Origin: Euphrasia confusa
Lineage: Eukaryota; Streptophyta; Magnoliopsida; Lamiales; Orobanchaceae
Length of the DNA stretch: 64,000 nt
Assembly: GCA_954870475.1 (NCBI GenBank)
Contig: OX940951.1
Span: 49,127,679-49,191,678, forward strand
Direction of reading: 5' to 3'
The first letter of the stretch is position 1, and each line of letters starts with the position of its first letter. A program made the translations under genes and the position numbers. The notes under the pieces are model-generated. The model saw nothing but the letters and a program-made list of their open reading frames with translations. It did no database searches and had not been told where the DNA came from. Positions 9,585-22,777 of this stretch are shown one piece after another.

Positions 9585-12500
9585 TTATACGTTGAACCGA
9601 AATAGCATCACGTCCCCTTCTTGCACTAAATAGTCTTTTCCCTCCGATCTCAACTGCACGTACCATCCATAGAAGGTAAACTTTATCGAGGGATCAAGAG
9701 AAAATAAAAAAGTTTTTACAGTAACAAGTCACATATTCATAATTGGCTTGAAGATAATTACCCAAATCGACAATTAATGAGGTCTAACAAGCAAATGGCT
9801 GATGATATCAAAACAGATATTGACTTACCAATCCCTTCTCCCTCGCGGCTGGAAATGAACCAGCAGCAACATAATCCTTGTATGCAACCTGACAACCATT
9901 TTAATGACAACAGGATCCAAGTATAATAAAATGTTAGATTCGTGCTCAGCTTTTTCTAGTAGACCAAGTAGAGTACTAAGGCATCAAATTAAAAGCTCGC
10001 ATTGTAAATTGGCTTGAAGAAAACTCTAAAATAAATAGGATGTATTTTATAGAATAACTAGTATTTTGTTGATAGCAATTACCGTTTCTGCTCTAATAAA
10101 GCCCCTCTCGAAGTCAGAATGAATAACACCAGCTGCTTGAGGTGCAGTCATTCCTGCAGACAATGAAAATTAATTAGGCCATTACATGCAACAGAATTAG
10201 CATGCATGTAAACACCTTTAGAAAAGAATATAATTGTCGTCAGTCGCTATCTTTCAAATTCTTCCATTAGTATTTACAAGCATCTGCTCGGCCAAAATAC
10301 ACTATTCACGCACAAACAAGATTTAGCCAATGCCTAGGCCTAGCCATGGAGATACACAACAAATATGGAATATAGGCAAACATGAAGAAAATGGGAATCA
10401 CCTGATCGTATGGTCCAAGCTTTTGTTTCCTATTAAACAAATCAGTAATAAAATATTTCAAACACCAAGACAAAAGTAACATCTTTCGGTTATCAGTCGA
10501 AGAGAAACTTTACTTTTTTGACTCACCTTCTCTCCAGAAGTGAAATAAGTACGCAGTCCTAGAAGGTTGTATGTTGCCCTAATTAGATTTCCTAGGCCAC
10601 TTTCATCCACACCGAGAGATGTCAAATATTCAACTCTTTCTTCTGGTGGAAGCTCAGTAAGCTCTGCTTCAACCTACACAGAGAAATACAATTTTGAATA
10701 TCTTGACGAAAAAGATTTCATAAACATCTGTGCATCGTCTAAAAATTTAAGTAAAATTATAGTATTATTATTAAAAGGACAGTTTTATCTGACCTGTGCC
10801 GAGACAGTTACTATTCCAGATTGCAATTCAGATGCAAGGCTTATAACTTCTTTAACATGAGAATTGCTTTCCGGCTCAGCTAGATCAGATTCTGCCACAT
10901 TCGCCACATATATGATAGGTTTCATAGTAAGTAAACAAAGATGCCTTACGGCATCCTTCTCAAAATCTGTTAAAGTAACTGATCTTGCTTGTTTTCCATC
11001 CAACAAGGCCCGCACGATTTTTTCCAGGGCAGACTTCTCTGCTTCCTCCTGCATTTATTTCTCTCCAGGATTATTGGTTGTGTTTTTATTTATGAATAAA
11101 TGATGATTGCTGATCTTAAGGAGAATTTTGGAAGAGTCAGGTTATACCTTCATTTTGGATTGTGGGTCTCTAGCTTTGCTCTTCTTGAGTTTATCCAATC
11201 TTTTCTCTACCTACACTCTTGTAAAAGGCACAACTTTAGTTCAATCCAATTCTCGAAAACCCAACAAAAATCGCAGTTAGAATACACTTATATAGAAATT
11301 CTGAATTCAAAAGGTTTTTGTTTCAATTCCATTCGAATGCAACTAAACCTACAGAGCATCTACAAGGAAAAATACAACAGCCAAGAGAGCAGCAATAGTA
11401 ATAAAGAGTTATTCTGTCATTATGTGTTCTTAATGTTCTACTTTCTTGAGCAATACTCACGCAAAGTTGCATGTTCAATCACATAGGTGTACTTGGTACA
11501 TAGAGAGATTATATTCAGCTAGCGCTAGCAATACAACTAATAATGATATTGTCCTTTAAAAAATACACAGCACAATCAAGGCATTGGAATAGTGCTTCAT
11601 CACCAAAAACACATAAAACTCAGGCTAGCTAAACAACTCAATCAAAGCTATGCATTCTTATACTATGAGTCATGACCTAAGTCCTGAAACTTCCAGAGTA
11701 CCTCCTTTACATGAGCATCATTATTTAACTCACAGATACCAACGGTAAGATACATTTACAGGCAAGATCATCGAAAATCCAAGTCTTAGTCACGTCTCAT
11801 GCTATAAGTGTGTATAACCGTCACTGACTTTTATATTAGCCTAGAATGAGTTGTACGTTTTTCGTGACTGTCCATACCTTGTTGTGTTGTGTATTTTTTA
11901 AATAACAACTTGTATAGAGGTAACATTGTTGAAAATGTATGTTTTTACTGGCACTGGAGATCTAGGTGAGTCTCCACTGTCAATCTTCAAAATATGCACC
12001 CACATAGTTTCTGCTAGAAAATCATTATTATGTATTGGGTGTTTAACTTCAAATTCAAATTTACATGAGCATTTTAAAGTTGAGAATCCTTATTTACTTT
12101 TTTACAAGCATAGGGATTGAAACACCATCTGTAATGGTTAAAACTACATTGTGATGCTATCCGTTTGGTGACCTTAGACTTGAAGTGTGAGTCATACACA
12201 ATTGAATAGAACCATCGACATGACATATTTAACTGAGAAGCCCAACTCATTGCAAGGATAATTTTTAAATGGTTTATACAAACTTCGTTCTGAATTTGTT
12301 TTGACATGTACAATAATATTTTCAATGTGTTGACTTGTGTTATATTATTCAAGAATGTGACCTACGTGACTATGCCCTTGCATTGCGAGAAAAGAAAAGA
12401 CTAGTGATTCCCAGAGATTTACTTGAGCTCTTACCTGATCTAAATCTGAAAAGACCAACTCTAAATTGATAACTTCAATGTCAGATTTTGGATCAACTTT

Positions 12501-13572
12501 ACCATTCACATGAATGATGTCATTGTCTTCAAAACATCGCACCACCTGAAAGAAATATGTAAACGTTATTAGACTGCAATAACTTCACAGAAAAATATAA
12601 ACAGCTTCACGTAGATTATACCTCACAAATTGAGAGTTCAACTGGAAAAAAAATCGAAGATATGTAATTACCTGAAGTAACGAGTCCACTTCACGAATAT
12701 GGGACAAAAACTTATTACCCAAACCCTGCATTCATATATCCATATATACATACATATATATATATCAAAACATCATCAAATTAAACTACTAGATAAGAAT
12801 CCATCAGAAATTCCAAACTAAAATCTGTCTGACTAAAAATGCAAGATAAAATACTTGGATTAAAAAGCTTCACCTCCCCTTGACTGGCTCCCTTTACAAG
12901 GCCAGCAATATCTACAAACTCTATAGATGCTGGGACTGTTCGTTGCGATTTGCTGAGACCTGAAAGAACACTGAGACGTGGATCAGGAACAGCAACAATC
13001 CCTACATTCGGTTCTATTGTGCAGAAGGGGAAATTTGCAGCCTGAGCTTTTCCATTTTCAACCTACACATAACACAATCAGAGGTCACTAACTATAAGTC
13101 CTAACAAGTATTAGCCAGTTCTGCGAAATACAAACGAGGTTCCAACGCATCATCGGATTAAATACAAAGTAATACATCGAAACCAAAAATACTCTAAATG
13201 GCATCAAATGAAAACAAAGTTATTAAACAACATAAAATCTCATTAGTGAAAAGTACCCAATAAAATAAAGAACTCGCACAACAAGAAAAATGCAAAATTA
13301 CTTCCATTAATTCAAGCATTCAGAAAAGAGAAAAAAAGGAAGGGGGAAATAGTCTGACATACAACGGCGTTGAAGAGAGTGGACTTGCCGACGTTGGGGA
13401 GGCCGACAATGCCGGCTCTCAAGCTCATGCTTATCTTCGCAGCCGAGAAACGCCGCCTTACGACGAGGGTGGGCTGCGAGAGGCTTGGGCATCGGAGAAG
13501 AAGAGAGGGCTTAAGCGGAAGGGATGAAGATATCGAAGGAATCAAATGAGAGCACAACATTAATCTCGCCAT
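9585..13572 (-). CDS. Organellar YchF/Obg-like P-loop GTPase/ATPase
   Basis: Eleven exons: 13363-13572, 12874-13062, 12672-12725, 12435-12545, 11148-11210, 10794-11048, 10527-10673, 10402-10429, 10083-10153, 9829-9888, 9585-9653. All phases close, giving 418 residues. The first 45 or so residues are Ser/Leu/Arg-rich, as in a plastid or mitochondrial transit peptide. The G1 loop is GLPNVGKS (57-64), followed by the G3 region DIAGLVKGAS. The usual NKxD is replaced by NVAE (259-262), the YchF-type change that relaxes guanine specificity. A helical insert spans exons 4-6 and a C-terminal TGS domain (YFTSGEKETKAWTI, FERGFIRAETV, LVQEGDVMLFRF) completes the family architecture. YchF proteins bind ribosomes and act in translation and stress responses. 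From memory the counterpart is Arabidopsis At1g56050, of almost the same length. Intron 4 (11211-12434) is the largest and holds nothing recognisable. Confidence 0.93.
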
Positions 13573-14323
13573 TGATAACGAAATCGCAGAGGCGATGTGT
13601 GAGGAGAAATAGTTTTGTGGTGGTGGCTCTTTCTTTAGTTCGCTGCCGCCGGCATATCTTCGAGCTGGACTTGGGGTAGTAAAAAATTTAACAATTCAGT
13701 GTGGGAATTGGGGTAAAAACATTTAGGCCCGTAAGCTTTCTGTTTATTACAATTTGCCTCTCATTTGCTTTCTAATTTCCACTTGGCTATCCTAATTATG
13801 CAGAATCGTACTTTTGCCTCCATATCTCTTTATTAACTCTTACATATTTACATTCGAGTACAAATAAGTTTATCGCTTTGCATATGTAACCCACAAAATA
13901 TCAATTTTGCGCTGCCCTAATTATACAAAATTACGAATCAATCACTCTTCTGCATCATATTTACACACAGAGATATAGGGAGTATACATAAACGCTCACA
14001 CACACTCACGCACTCACATGTAACCCTGACTATTTCTTCTTCACCACTTCAACTCCCTTTTAACCCCCTTACCTTATTTAGGGATACAGGAATCGATTCG
14101 TAATTTTTAATCTCCGTCCACCGCTTTCGCGGTTACCCGTTTTGCAGCACAGATCATTAGTATTTATAAACCCTAGAAAAGTAGCAGGAACAACTTTCTC
14201 AGTTTGACTCGCTTCCTTCATTTTTCTCCGGCCAGAAAAGATTATTTAGGGTTTTATAAAGTTTTACGAAAGTGATTTTATTGCGTCGTTGAAGTTTTGG
14301 AGTTAAAAAAAAGGGTTTCTGAA
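13573..14323. promoter_or_regulatory. Shared divergent upstream region of YchF and the first PAT1 gene
   Basis: About 750 bp separate the two divergent start codons. It includes a CACACA-rich tract near 14000, and telo-box-like AAACCCTAG at about 14169 and TTAGGGTTTTA at about 14247 just upstream of PAT1. The segment from about 13800 on resembles 18660-19121 upstream of the second PAT1 gene (CCTAATTATAC, a CA/TG-rich run, then TAACCCTGACTATTTCTTC versus TAGCCCTCACTATTTTCTTC), so the regulatory region was duplicated with the gene. Confidence 0.6.
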
Positions 14324-17300
14324 ATGGATGGATATGGAGGTGGGAGCAATATTCAAGACCCATCTAAGCTTCAAGATCTCACACCATTCGGTGCGAATCC
14401 CACAGGTTTGCCGGAGTTTTTCTTCTGTAGATTTCGTACATTTAACTTTGATTTTGGTTGCCTGTAGATCTGCTTGCAGTTTATTCTCCAAGTGCTAACT
14501 TATTGACTTCGTTGTCATTTTTGTTTTATCAGTTTGTGGATGTTCCAGAAGGTCTTGCAAATGAAATTGTGATTGTATACTGGGTTTTCTCATGGGTGTA
14601 TTTTTTGTTGTTGTATATTCTTATAGAAGACTTAAACATATAGTAACTTATTTTATGGACAACTCTAGTTTTGGTTATCTGTTTGTGAGTGTTTGTTCTT
14701 GAGCCATACCCAACTTGTGACTTGTGAGCTGACTTTGAGTTCACTGGCATTTGTTTTTGCGGTGCAGAGAATGACTTATTTGACGCTTCACAATACGAAT
14801 TCTTTGGTGGGGATGCTGTGGAGGAAGTCGAGCTCGGTGGCTTAGAAGATGAAGAGGATGGTCTTACTCCAGTTGCGTTCGAGGAAGAGGAGTTTCAGTT
14901 TGACAAGGAAGAGGTTTCTGTTTAAGCCTTTTCTAATAGTTTGCTTTTTCCTTTCTCATGTTGTTCCTCTGTTTGTTACTTTACGTGCAAACAGTTTTAA
15001 TGCACATGTTTTAGTTAAATTTCCATTAGTATTTCGTCGCGGGTTTCATTTCTCGAGATGTGCCCCTTTTATTATGGCCCCACATAGCAACTCCTTATGT
15101 CTTTTTGTGTGCATATCCCTGTCTTTTTTCTCTTATGTTTTTCGGGAAGTGTCATATGTGTAAATTTGTAAGCATGATTTTGATTGCTACCACTGTGCAT
15201 GCTGGAAATAATACTGCCTGCAGTTGATATGCCGTCCGTTTTTGAATTACGGTTGTTGCTTTTGCTTTATAAACCATTAATCAACATATTTAATTATTTT
15301 CCTTTGATACTCTCTCTATCTCTCATGCACATCCTACATTCTTTCACATCCTGTTACCTTATCTGTGTGGCGAAAGGAAAATTCTTGATGGTTCAAGTGC
15401 TCATTCTTACTATTGTGCTCTACTGTGGATTTTGTGGTGACCCTTTCTTTTTGCAGGGGGATGTTTTGGAACCTCTATCTGAAATTGATGACCTTTCGAG
15501 CACGTTTTCAAAGGTGAGGCTTCGTAGCATCTGAAAACTTATCATTATTCTCATAAAAGAGATAAATACTCAGTTTCAAATGCGTGTGCTGTTCTTTAAT
15601 ATTTCAATTCTTCTGCATGGAATTATTAAACAGTTCATCTGGATTAAAGGACATAAAAAAAGTGGAACTAAACCCTTGTTTACTTTCTATCTTTATGTTT
15701 GAGAGTAGTGATCATTTTCTGAGGGCTTACTTCCTATTTTCATTTCCCTTGCTCATTTACCTTATTTATTCTAAAACCATCTGCTGTGATATATTCTTGG
15801 TTCCATTTGAAACCTTCTACTCCTGGAATTTACCCCAGCTGTTTGATTCTTTTAAGATAAATGGGATTACCCAGATGTCAGTATATTTGTTGAACAGATG
15901 TATGCAACCTTCATTTCAATGCTTGCAATGATTCTGCTATTTTTATCTCATGTCCTATTTCTTTATTTTTTTTATATACAGTTGAACAAAGTTGCCAGTG
16001 GACCAGCAAGTGCTGGAATTAGTAGAGATTGGGGATCCAGAGAAAGTGAGTGTTTTCATTTTTTGTCCCTTGTTTGCTATCTGTATTCGTTTATCATGCC
16101 ATTTGTCATGCAGGTTTATCAGCTTCCGAGTTGGCAGAAAATCCAGCTTTCAACAACTGGTTTGATCTGCGGGCTTATGATGCTGAAACAATTCACGAAA
16201 GCCAAAATTGGCCATCACATACAAATTCTTCTCCCCCTGCTCGCTTTATGGAAGCCAATACAATGCACAGGACATCTTCATACCCTGAGCAGCATCCACA
16301 ACAACCGCAAAATCATCTTCATCAGCATTTTAGTGAATCTCCCATTCGACCAATCTCACCCTTCACTTCATACCCATTACCTGGTGGAAGATCCCATCAA
16401 ACTTCACTCAATGGCCTATCTGATATTCTCTACCGCCCACAAATTCCAGGACCCAATGTTTCTTCCTTCCCCCATCCTCAGCTGTCACAACTTGGAGGAA
16501 ATTTGACTCGGTTACCTCACGGCTTCCCAGTCAACAGTCAAATCCAAAATCAACGGGTAAATCAAAATAGTTTGTATCCCGGGAATCATTCTGACTTTCC
16601 AAACAATTTCTCGCCCCGACAAAATGGTTTGGGCTTAGTTCCTCCACAGATGATGCCACCTCAGCAAACTAGAATGCCTCATCCATTCCAGCAATCTGTC
16701 GGCCATCTCCAGGCCCAGTCATTAAATCCTCACAGTTCTTCATCGCCACCCAATTTTGACATGCTCGGGTCACGTAGACACCACCCGATGCCACGATATC
16801 CTCCTCAGGGCACCTCCGGTTGGCCGAGGTTCAGATCCAAGTACATGACAACAAATGAGATTGATAATATTCACAGAGCACAGCTTGCAGCCACTCACAG
16901 CAACGACCCTTACGTTGAGGATTATTACCATCAGGCCATCCTGGCGAGAAAATCTGCCGGGGCAAAGCTAAGGCATCACTTCTGCCCAACTAATTTGAGG
17001 GACGGTTCCTCCAGGACCCGTGAAAGCAATGAACCACATCCTTTTCTCAAAGTGGATGCTCTTGGAAGGATTTGCTTCTCTTCTATACGTACACCCCGCC
17101 CACTCCTTGAAGTCGACTCCCCAAAATCAACAAACAATGGCGAGGCTGAATTGAAACCTCTTGATAAGCCTCTGGAACAGGAGCCAATGCTCGCTGCCAG
17201 GGTGGCAATCGAGGACGGAATATGTCTCCTGCTCGAAGTTGACGATATCGACAGATTCTTACAGTTTAATGTGCTTCCGGACGGTGGAGCCCACTTGAGA

Positions 17301-18068
17301 CAGAGAAGGCAAGTTCTTCTCGAGGGTTTAGCTTCGTCCCTTCACCTCGTCGACCCGTTGGGAAAGAATGGGCACCAGGATAATTTAGCTCCCAGAGATG
17401 ATTTTGTATTTTTGAGGCTGGCCTCTCTTCCCAAGGGAAAGAAGCTCCTCTTGAGGTATCTCGAGGTTCTTTCCCCGGGGGAACTCGGTCGGATCGTCTG
17501 CATGGCCATCTGCCGCAATCTGAGGTTTCTGTTCGGCAATATGCCTTCTGACTATGAACTTTCAACGATAAACGGGAAACTCGCGAAGAATGTGTCATCT
17601 TGCGCACGTCTTATGGATCTGAAATCGTTGGCTGCGTGTCTTGCATCGGTGGTGTGTGGGGCTGAGCATCCTCCCCTCCGCCCAATTGGTCATATTGCTG
17701 GGGACGGAGCTTCTGTGATTCTTAAGTCTGTGCTGGAGAGGGCAACTGAGCTTCTGACGGACCCTCACGCGGTGGATAACTGCAGCGTGCACAACAGAGC
17801 TTTCTGGCAGGCGTCGTTCGACGCATTTTTCGGGATGCTCACGAAGTACTGTTTTAATAAGTATGATTCTGCTTTGCAATCCTTTCTCTCACAAAGCTCA
17901 CCAGACACTAGTACTATTGGTTCTGATGTCGCTCAGGCGATTGGTAAGGAAATGCCGGTTGAGCTTCTGAGGGCGAGCCTTCCTCACACAAGCGAGCAGC
18001 AGAGGAAAGTGTTATTGGAATTTGCACAGAGATCAATGCCTGTGATGGGTTTCAGTGGTAGCGGATGA
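14324..18068 (+). CDS. PAT1: PAT1 homolog, mRNA decapping activator (tandem copy 1)
   Basis: Five exons: 14324-14405, 14768-14913, 15457-15513, 15982-16045, 16114-18068; phases close to 767 residues. The N-terminus carries the plant PAT1 signature FDASQYEFFGGDAVEEVE in exon 2 followed by an acidic stretch. A long Pro/Gln/Asn-rich, probably disordered middle (roughly residues 150-390) contains SYPEQHPQ and repeated PHPFQ-type words. The C-terminal PAT1 domain has GAKLRHHF, LDKPLEQEPMLAARVAIEDG, DGGAHLRQRRQVLLEGLASS and EMPVELLRASLPHTSEQQR. PAT1 bridges the LSM1-7 ring, DHH1/DDX6 helicases and the decapping enzyme in processing bodies; the Arabidopsis homolog At1g79090 also works in immunity as an MPK4 substrate. 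Exon 5 holds most of the protein. Third-codon composition of the C-terminal part is markedly GC-richer than the middle. Confidence 0.95.
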
Positions 18069-19121
18069 AGGCAACTGTGATGAGATTATAAATGTATCAT
18101 TGGTGGGGAAGGATCGAGGTATCTGTAAGAAGTTAATTAGTCTTTTTGAGCTATTAGGGTTTTACCATGGTTTGATAGTCCTTGCAGTGGATGAGATTTT
18201 ATGGTTACCATCTGTGTATTGGTGTAAACTCTGGTTTTTCGGTTTTTCTTGGGCTGACTTTTGAAGGGTTATATGGATGCTCAGTCGTTATATTCTTGAA
18301 CGGTAAGCTGAGTAATTTGAAGGTTTAGAGATGTACATTTTCCAAAATATGTTCAAACTGTGGTAGGGAACATTTTTGTTATCATCTTATGCTTAGAACT
18401 GGAGATGTTGATGCTGCAGAGCGTATATTTAGCATCTTTTATTTTTGGTATTTAATCTTTTTTTTTTGTTTGTTTTTTGCCATCTTTATTACCAAAAATA
18501 TGAAGTAATTACTAATTATAATCTGTTTATAAATAACAATGAAGAAATACAGTAATTCCTGAATACACAAAAAGGAGTTGGAGCAGTTTGTTTGTGGTGG
18601 AACATATTGCCCACGCGGGCGGTTATTTATTTATAAAAATATAAATTACATCTGAGTACATAAATTTAGCGAATTTGCAGAAAGTGCCCCTCCAACTTTT
18701 ATCTCTGTACCCACAAAAAGGCAAATGCGATCCCACCCTAATTATACCATTACCAATCATTTTCTTCTACAAACAACACGCAGATATACACACACATACG
18801 TGTGTGCGCCCGCGCACACACACACGTAGCCCTCACTATTTTCTTCCTCACTCCGACTAATCTCTTTTCGTTCGTCTTCTTTGGTACAGAGAATTATAAT
18901 CATTAAGGATTTCTTTTTTTAATTTTTTGAATTTATTTATTTCGAAAGTCATATTTTTTAGCCTTTTTTTCTTTTGATTATTAAATCGTTTTTATTCAGG
19001 TTAAAAGAACATTCTGATTGGTTTTTTTTTTCAGAAAGCTATCGGTAGTTTTCAAGTAGAAAGAATTTTGAATTTTAGCTTCTTAAGACCATATATTTTA
19101 TTTTAATTTATTTGATTGAAA
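18069..19121. other. Spacer between the two PAT1 genes, including duplicated promoter
   Basis: The first ~400 bp are the presumed 3' UTR of copy 1. From about 18660 the sequence resembles the region upstream of copy 1, with a CA/TG-rich run (ACACACACATACGTGTGTGC at about 18788-18807) and then TAGCCCTCACTATTTTCTTC near 18827. No separate gene is present. Confidence 0.65.
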
Positions 19122-22100
19122 ATGGATGGATATGGAATTGGGGGCAGTATGGAGGATTTCTCCAAGCTTCAGGATCTTACACCATTTGGTGAAAACCCCA
19201 CAGGTTCGCCATAGCTTCCTTAACCTAAAGCTTCGATTTCGGTTGCACGTAGATCTGTTTGCTTAATCTTATTGACTTAAATTTCCTTGTTGAAGCTAAA
19301 AGAAGGGGAAAAAATCCTCCTAATACGGAATTGTGATTAGATATTGAGAGTTGTGTTTTAGGATTTTATTTTTTCTCGATTTTATTGTCGGTATACCTTA
19401 TTACGGAAGATTTGACCCGTTTCGCTTCTTGATTTAGACAATTTTAAATTTCTGGTAACAATTGATGGTTTTGGTTCTATATTTATTTTGTGGTTTGATT
19501 GTGAACCATGCCTTATTTCTGAATTTTTCAGTTGACTTTTGTTGCCACGTGAGTGTTTTCATTTTTAGTTTTGAAGTCTCATTTATGAGTTTGGCCGTCA
19601 ACCTTGATGGCATTATTTGTTTAGCAGGGCTTGAATGATCTTCTTGAGCTCACTGTTTTAGTTATTTTTGTTTTTTATGTTGCAGGGAATACCTTATTTG
19701 ATGCTTCACAATATGAGTTCTTCGGTGGTGATGCTGTGGAGGAAGTTGAGCTCGGGGGTTTAGAGGATGAAGAGGAAGGTCGTGGCCATGTTGGGTTCGA
19801 TGAAGAAGAGATTCAATTGGACAAGGAAGAGGTTTCTGTTTGAGAATTTTTTAAAAAAATGTTTATCTCTGAAAAGATGCTGATATCCTTAGATTATATT
19901 TTGAATGAAAATGTGAGTAGGGATGTAGGTTCATTAGAAGGTATAGGATGTGTAGTTGAGGGGATTTCTTGATGTTTTGGTATCATATGTAATTCTCTTA
20001 TGACACCCCCCCCCCCCCCCCCCCCCTCTCTCTCTCTCTCTACATTCTCACCCATCCTTGCGACCTTTGTGTTTTGTATGACCCGCTGTTGCTTATTGCC
20101 CATACTGTGAATCTTTAATTATAATTTTTTTTGTGGTGCCTCTTTTACTCTTACAGGGAAACGTGTTGGGATCTTTATCTGAAATCGATGATCTTTCAAG
20201 CACATTTTTAAAGGTGAAGCTTTACATGCATTGAAAATCCTCCTCAGTATCAACAAGTAGAGATAGATTTTGCCATTTATATGTGCATTATTGTCTTCTA
20301 TTGCAATTTTCTGTGAGCAGTTGCTAGTTTGTCTCAATCAAAAAAGTGGACTGTAGACCTTTTTATAAAATATCAACTTAGGATAGAGGAATTTCGAAAA
20401 TTGAAAGTTTGAAACTGAAACTCTCTTTAATTCTTCCAGATTACCTTTCTATTATGGGATAAATTTATGTGGCCCAGCTTCCTGTTGTCATTCTGTTGCA
20501 CATATTGCATACTATTTCCATGCTGTAACCTTAAATTGGTTCCAACTGTTAATTTTCTTCATTTAAATGCTTTAGATTAATCTGATGTGTAACTCATCGA
20601 CTTTTTATTATTTTCTATGTGCAGTTGAACAAAGTTGCCAGTGGGCCAACAAGTTCAGGATTTAGTAGAAACTGGGGTTCCAGAGAAAGTGAGTGAATTA
20701 AAATCAGATTGCAAACATGTCCTTAATATGTCACGCCACAACAGTTGTCATGCCTACGTTCAGACTCAGTTACATGGACATTGTCCTATTTACTTACCAT
20801 ATCATATTTGCTACAGGTTCATCTGCTTCTGAGTTGGCACAAGATCCAGCTTTCAACAATTGGTTTGATCAGCGGACTTATGACGCCGAAACAATTCATG
20901 AAAGCCAAAATTGGTCAAATCATTCATATTCTTCTTCCTCTGCAAGTTTTATGGAACCCAGTTCGTTGCACAGAACAGCTTCGTACCCTGAACAACATCC
21001 ACAGCTACCACAAATACTCCGTCATCAGCATTCTAGTGAACCGAATCTTTGTCCGAATTCGCCATTCACTTCATACCCACCTCCTGGAGGAAGGTATCAG
21101 CAAGGTTCACCCAGTGGGCCATCTAATTTTCTCTACCGCCAGCAAATTCCAGGACCTGATATTTCTTCTTTCCCCAATTCTCAGCTGTCTCAGTTCGGTG
21201 GGAATTTGCCTCAATTACCTCACGGCCTAGTCAACACTCAAATCCAGAATCAACGTGTAAATCAAAATATGTTATACCCTGGTAACCATTCTGGATTTTC
21301 AAATAACTTTCCGCCCCAACAGAATGGTTTAGGTTTAATGCCATCTCAGATGATGCCACCCCAGCATACTAGAATGAGGCATCCGTTCCAACCCTCCGTT
21401 AATCATCTGCAATCCCAACTACTACACCAACACCTTTCTCAGTCGTCACCAAATTTCAACATGCTCGGTTTTCAAGATTTGAGAGATCAAAGGCCGAGAT
21501 CTAGACAACCAATGTCGCGTTATCCTAATCAGGCCGGGCCGAGGTTCAGATCCAAATATATGTCCCCAGATGAGCTCGAAAATATTCACCGGATGCAGCT
21601 CGCGGCCACTCACAGCAATGACCCTTACGTTGAGGATTATCACCATCAAGCTATCCTAGCGAGAAAATCAGCAGGTGCTAAACTGAGACACCGCTTCTCC
21701 CCGACTAACCTGAGAGACGGTTCCTCCAAACCTAACTCCACCAACGAGCCCCACGCTTTTCTCCAGGTGGATGCTCTCGGAAGGGTCTCTTTCTCCTCAA
21801 TACGTAGGCCTAGACCCCTTCTTGAAGTCGACTCCCCGAATCTGTCTAATAATTCTGAGTCCAAATTTCCTGAGAAGCCTCTAGAACAGGAGCCCATGCT
21901 TGCTGCCAGGGTGGCTATCGAGGACGGACTCTACCTTTTACTCGATGTTGACGACATTGACAGGTATCTGCAGTTCAATCAGCTTCCAGATGGCGGGGCC
22001 CAGTTGAGACAGAGGAGACAGGTACTTCTAGAAGGTTTAGCTTCGTCTCTTCAGCTTGTCGACCCGTTGGGTAAGAATGGGCAGACGGTGACTTTAACGC

Positions 22101-22777
22101 CGAGGGATGATTTCATCTTTTTAAGACTCGTTTCTCTGCCCAAGGGGAAGAAACTCCTCTTGAGGTATCTCGAGCTTCTTTCACCGGGGGAGCTCGTTCG
22201 GGTTGTCTGCATGGCCATCTGCCGCAATCTGAGGTTCTTGTTCGGGATTATGTCTGCCAATCACGAATCGGTTACGATAACTGGGAACCTTGCAAAGACC
22301 GTTTCGTCCTGTGTCCTCTGTATGGATCTTAAATCTCTCTCGGCTTGTCTTGTGTCGGTGGTGTGTGGGACAGAGCATCCGCCCCTCCGTCCGATCGGGC
22401 ATGCTGCCGGGGACGGAGCTTCGGTTATTCTCAAGTCCGTGCTCGAGAGGGCTACTGAGCTTCTGACGGACCCTCACGCGGCGGATAACTGTAACGAGCA
22501 CAACAGGGGTTTCTGGCAGGCGTCAGTCGATGCGTTTTTCGGGTTGCTCACAAAGTACTGCTTTAATAAGTACGATTCAGTTTTGCAATCCTTCATCTCA
22601 CAGGGCTCGCCGGAAATGGCTGACTTGGCGCCTGACGTGGCCAAGGCGATCAGTAGGGAAATGCCTGTTGAGCTTCTGAGGGCGAGCCTACCTCACACAA
22701 GCGAGCAGCAGAGGAAACAGCTGTTGGAATTTGCACAGAGATCAATGCCCGTGACGGGGTTCGGTGGTAGCTCGTGA
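19122..22777 (+). CDS. PAT1: PAT1 homolog, mRNA decapping activator (tandem copy 2)
   Basis: Five exons: 19122-19203, 19686-19831, 20157-20213, 20625-20688, 20817-22777; phases close to 769 residues. The first four exons have exactly the same lengths as in copy 1 (82, 146, 57 and 64 nt) and all introns sit at the same codons, so this is a tandem gene duplicate. Exon 2 has FDASQYEFFGGDAVEEVE and an acidic run. The C-terminal PAT1 domain is near-identical in its core (GAKLRHRF, EKPLEQEPMLAARVAIEDG, DGGAQLRQRRQVLLEGLASS, EMPVELLRASLPHTSEQQR). The Pro/Gln-rich middle has diverged most, with small indels. Both frames are intact, so both copies are probably functional. Intron 2 holds a run of about 21 C followed by a TC microsatellite (20006-20040). 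Confidence 0.95.
20006..20040. repeat. Poly-C run followed by (TC)n
   Basis: About 21 consecutive C residues followed by seven TC units inside intron 2 of the second PAT1 gene. Such a tract is prone to length errors in sequencing. Confidence 0.9.

Noticed and set aside
11100..12352. Short open frames in the YchF interval
   Set aside because: Most of the interval is intron 4 of the YchF gene; the frames have no recognisable domain and arise from A/T-rich sequence.
16050..16113. Upstream Met extending PAT1 exon 5
   Set aside because: The Met is inside intron 4; the GTGAGT donor and TGCAG acceptor and the parallel structure in copy 2 place the exon at 16114.
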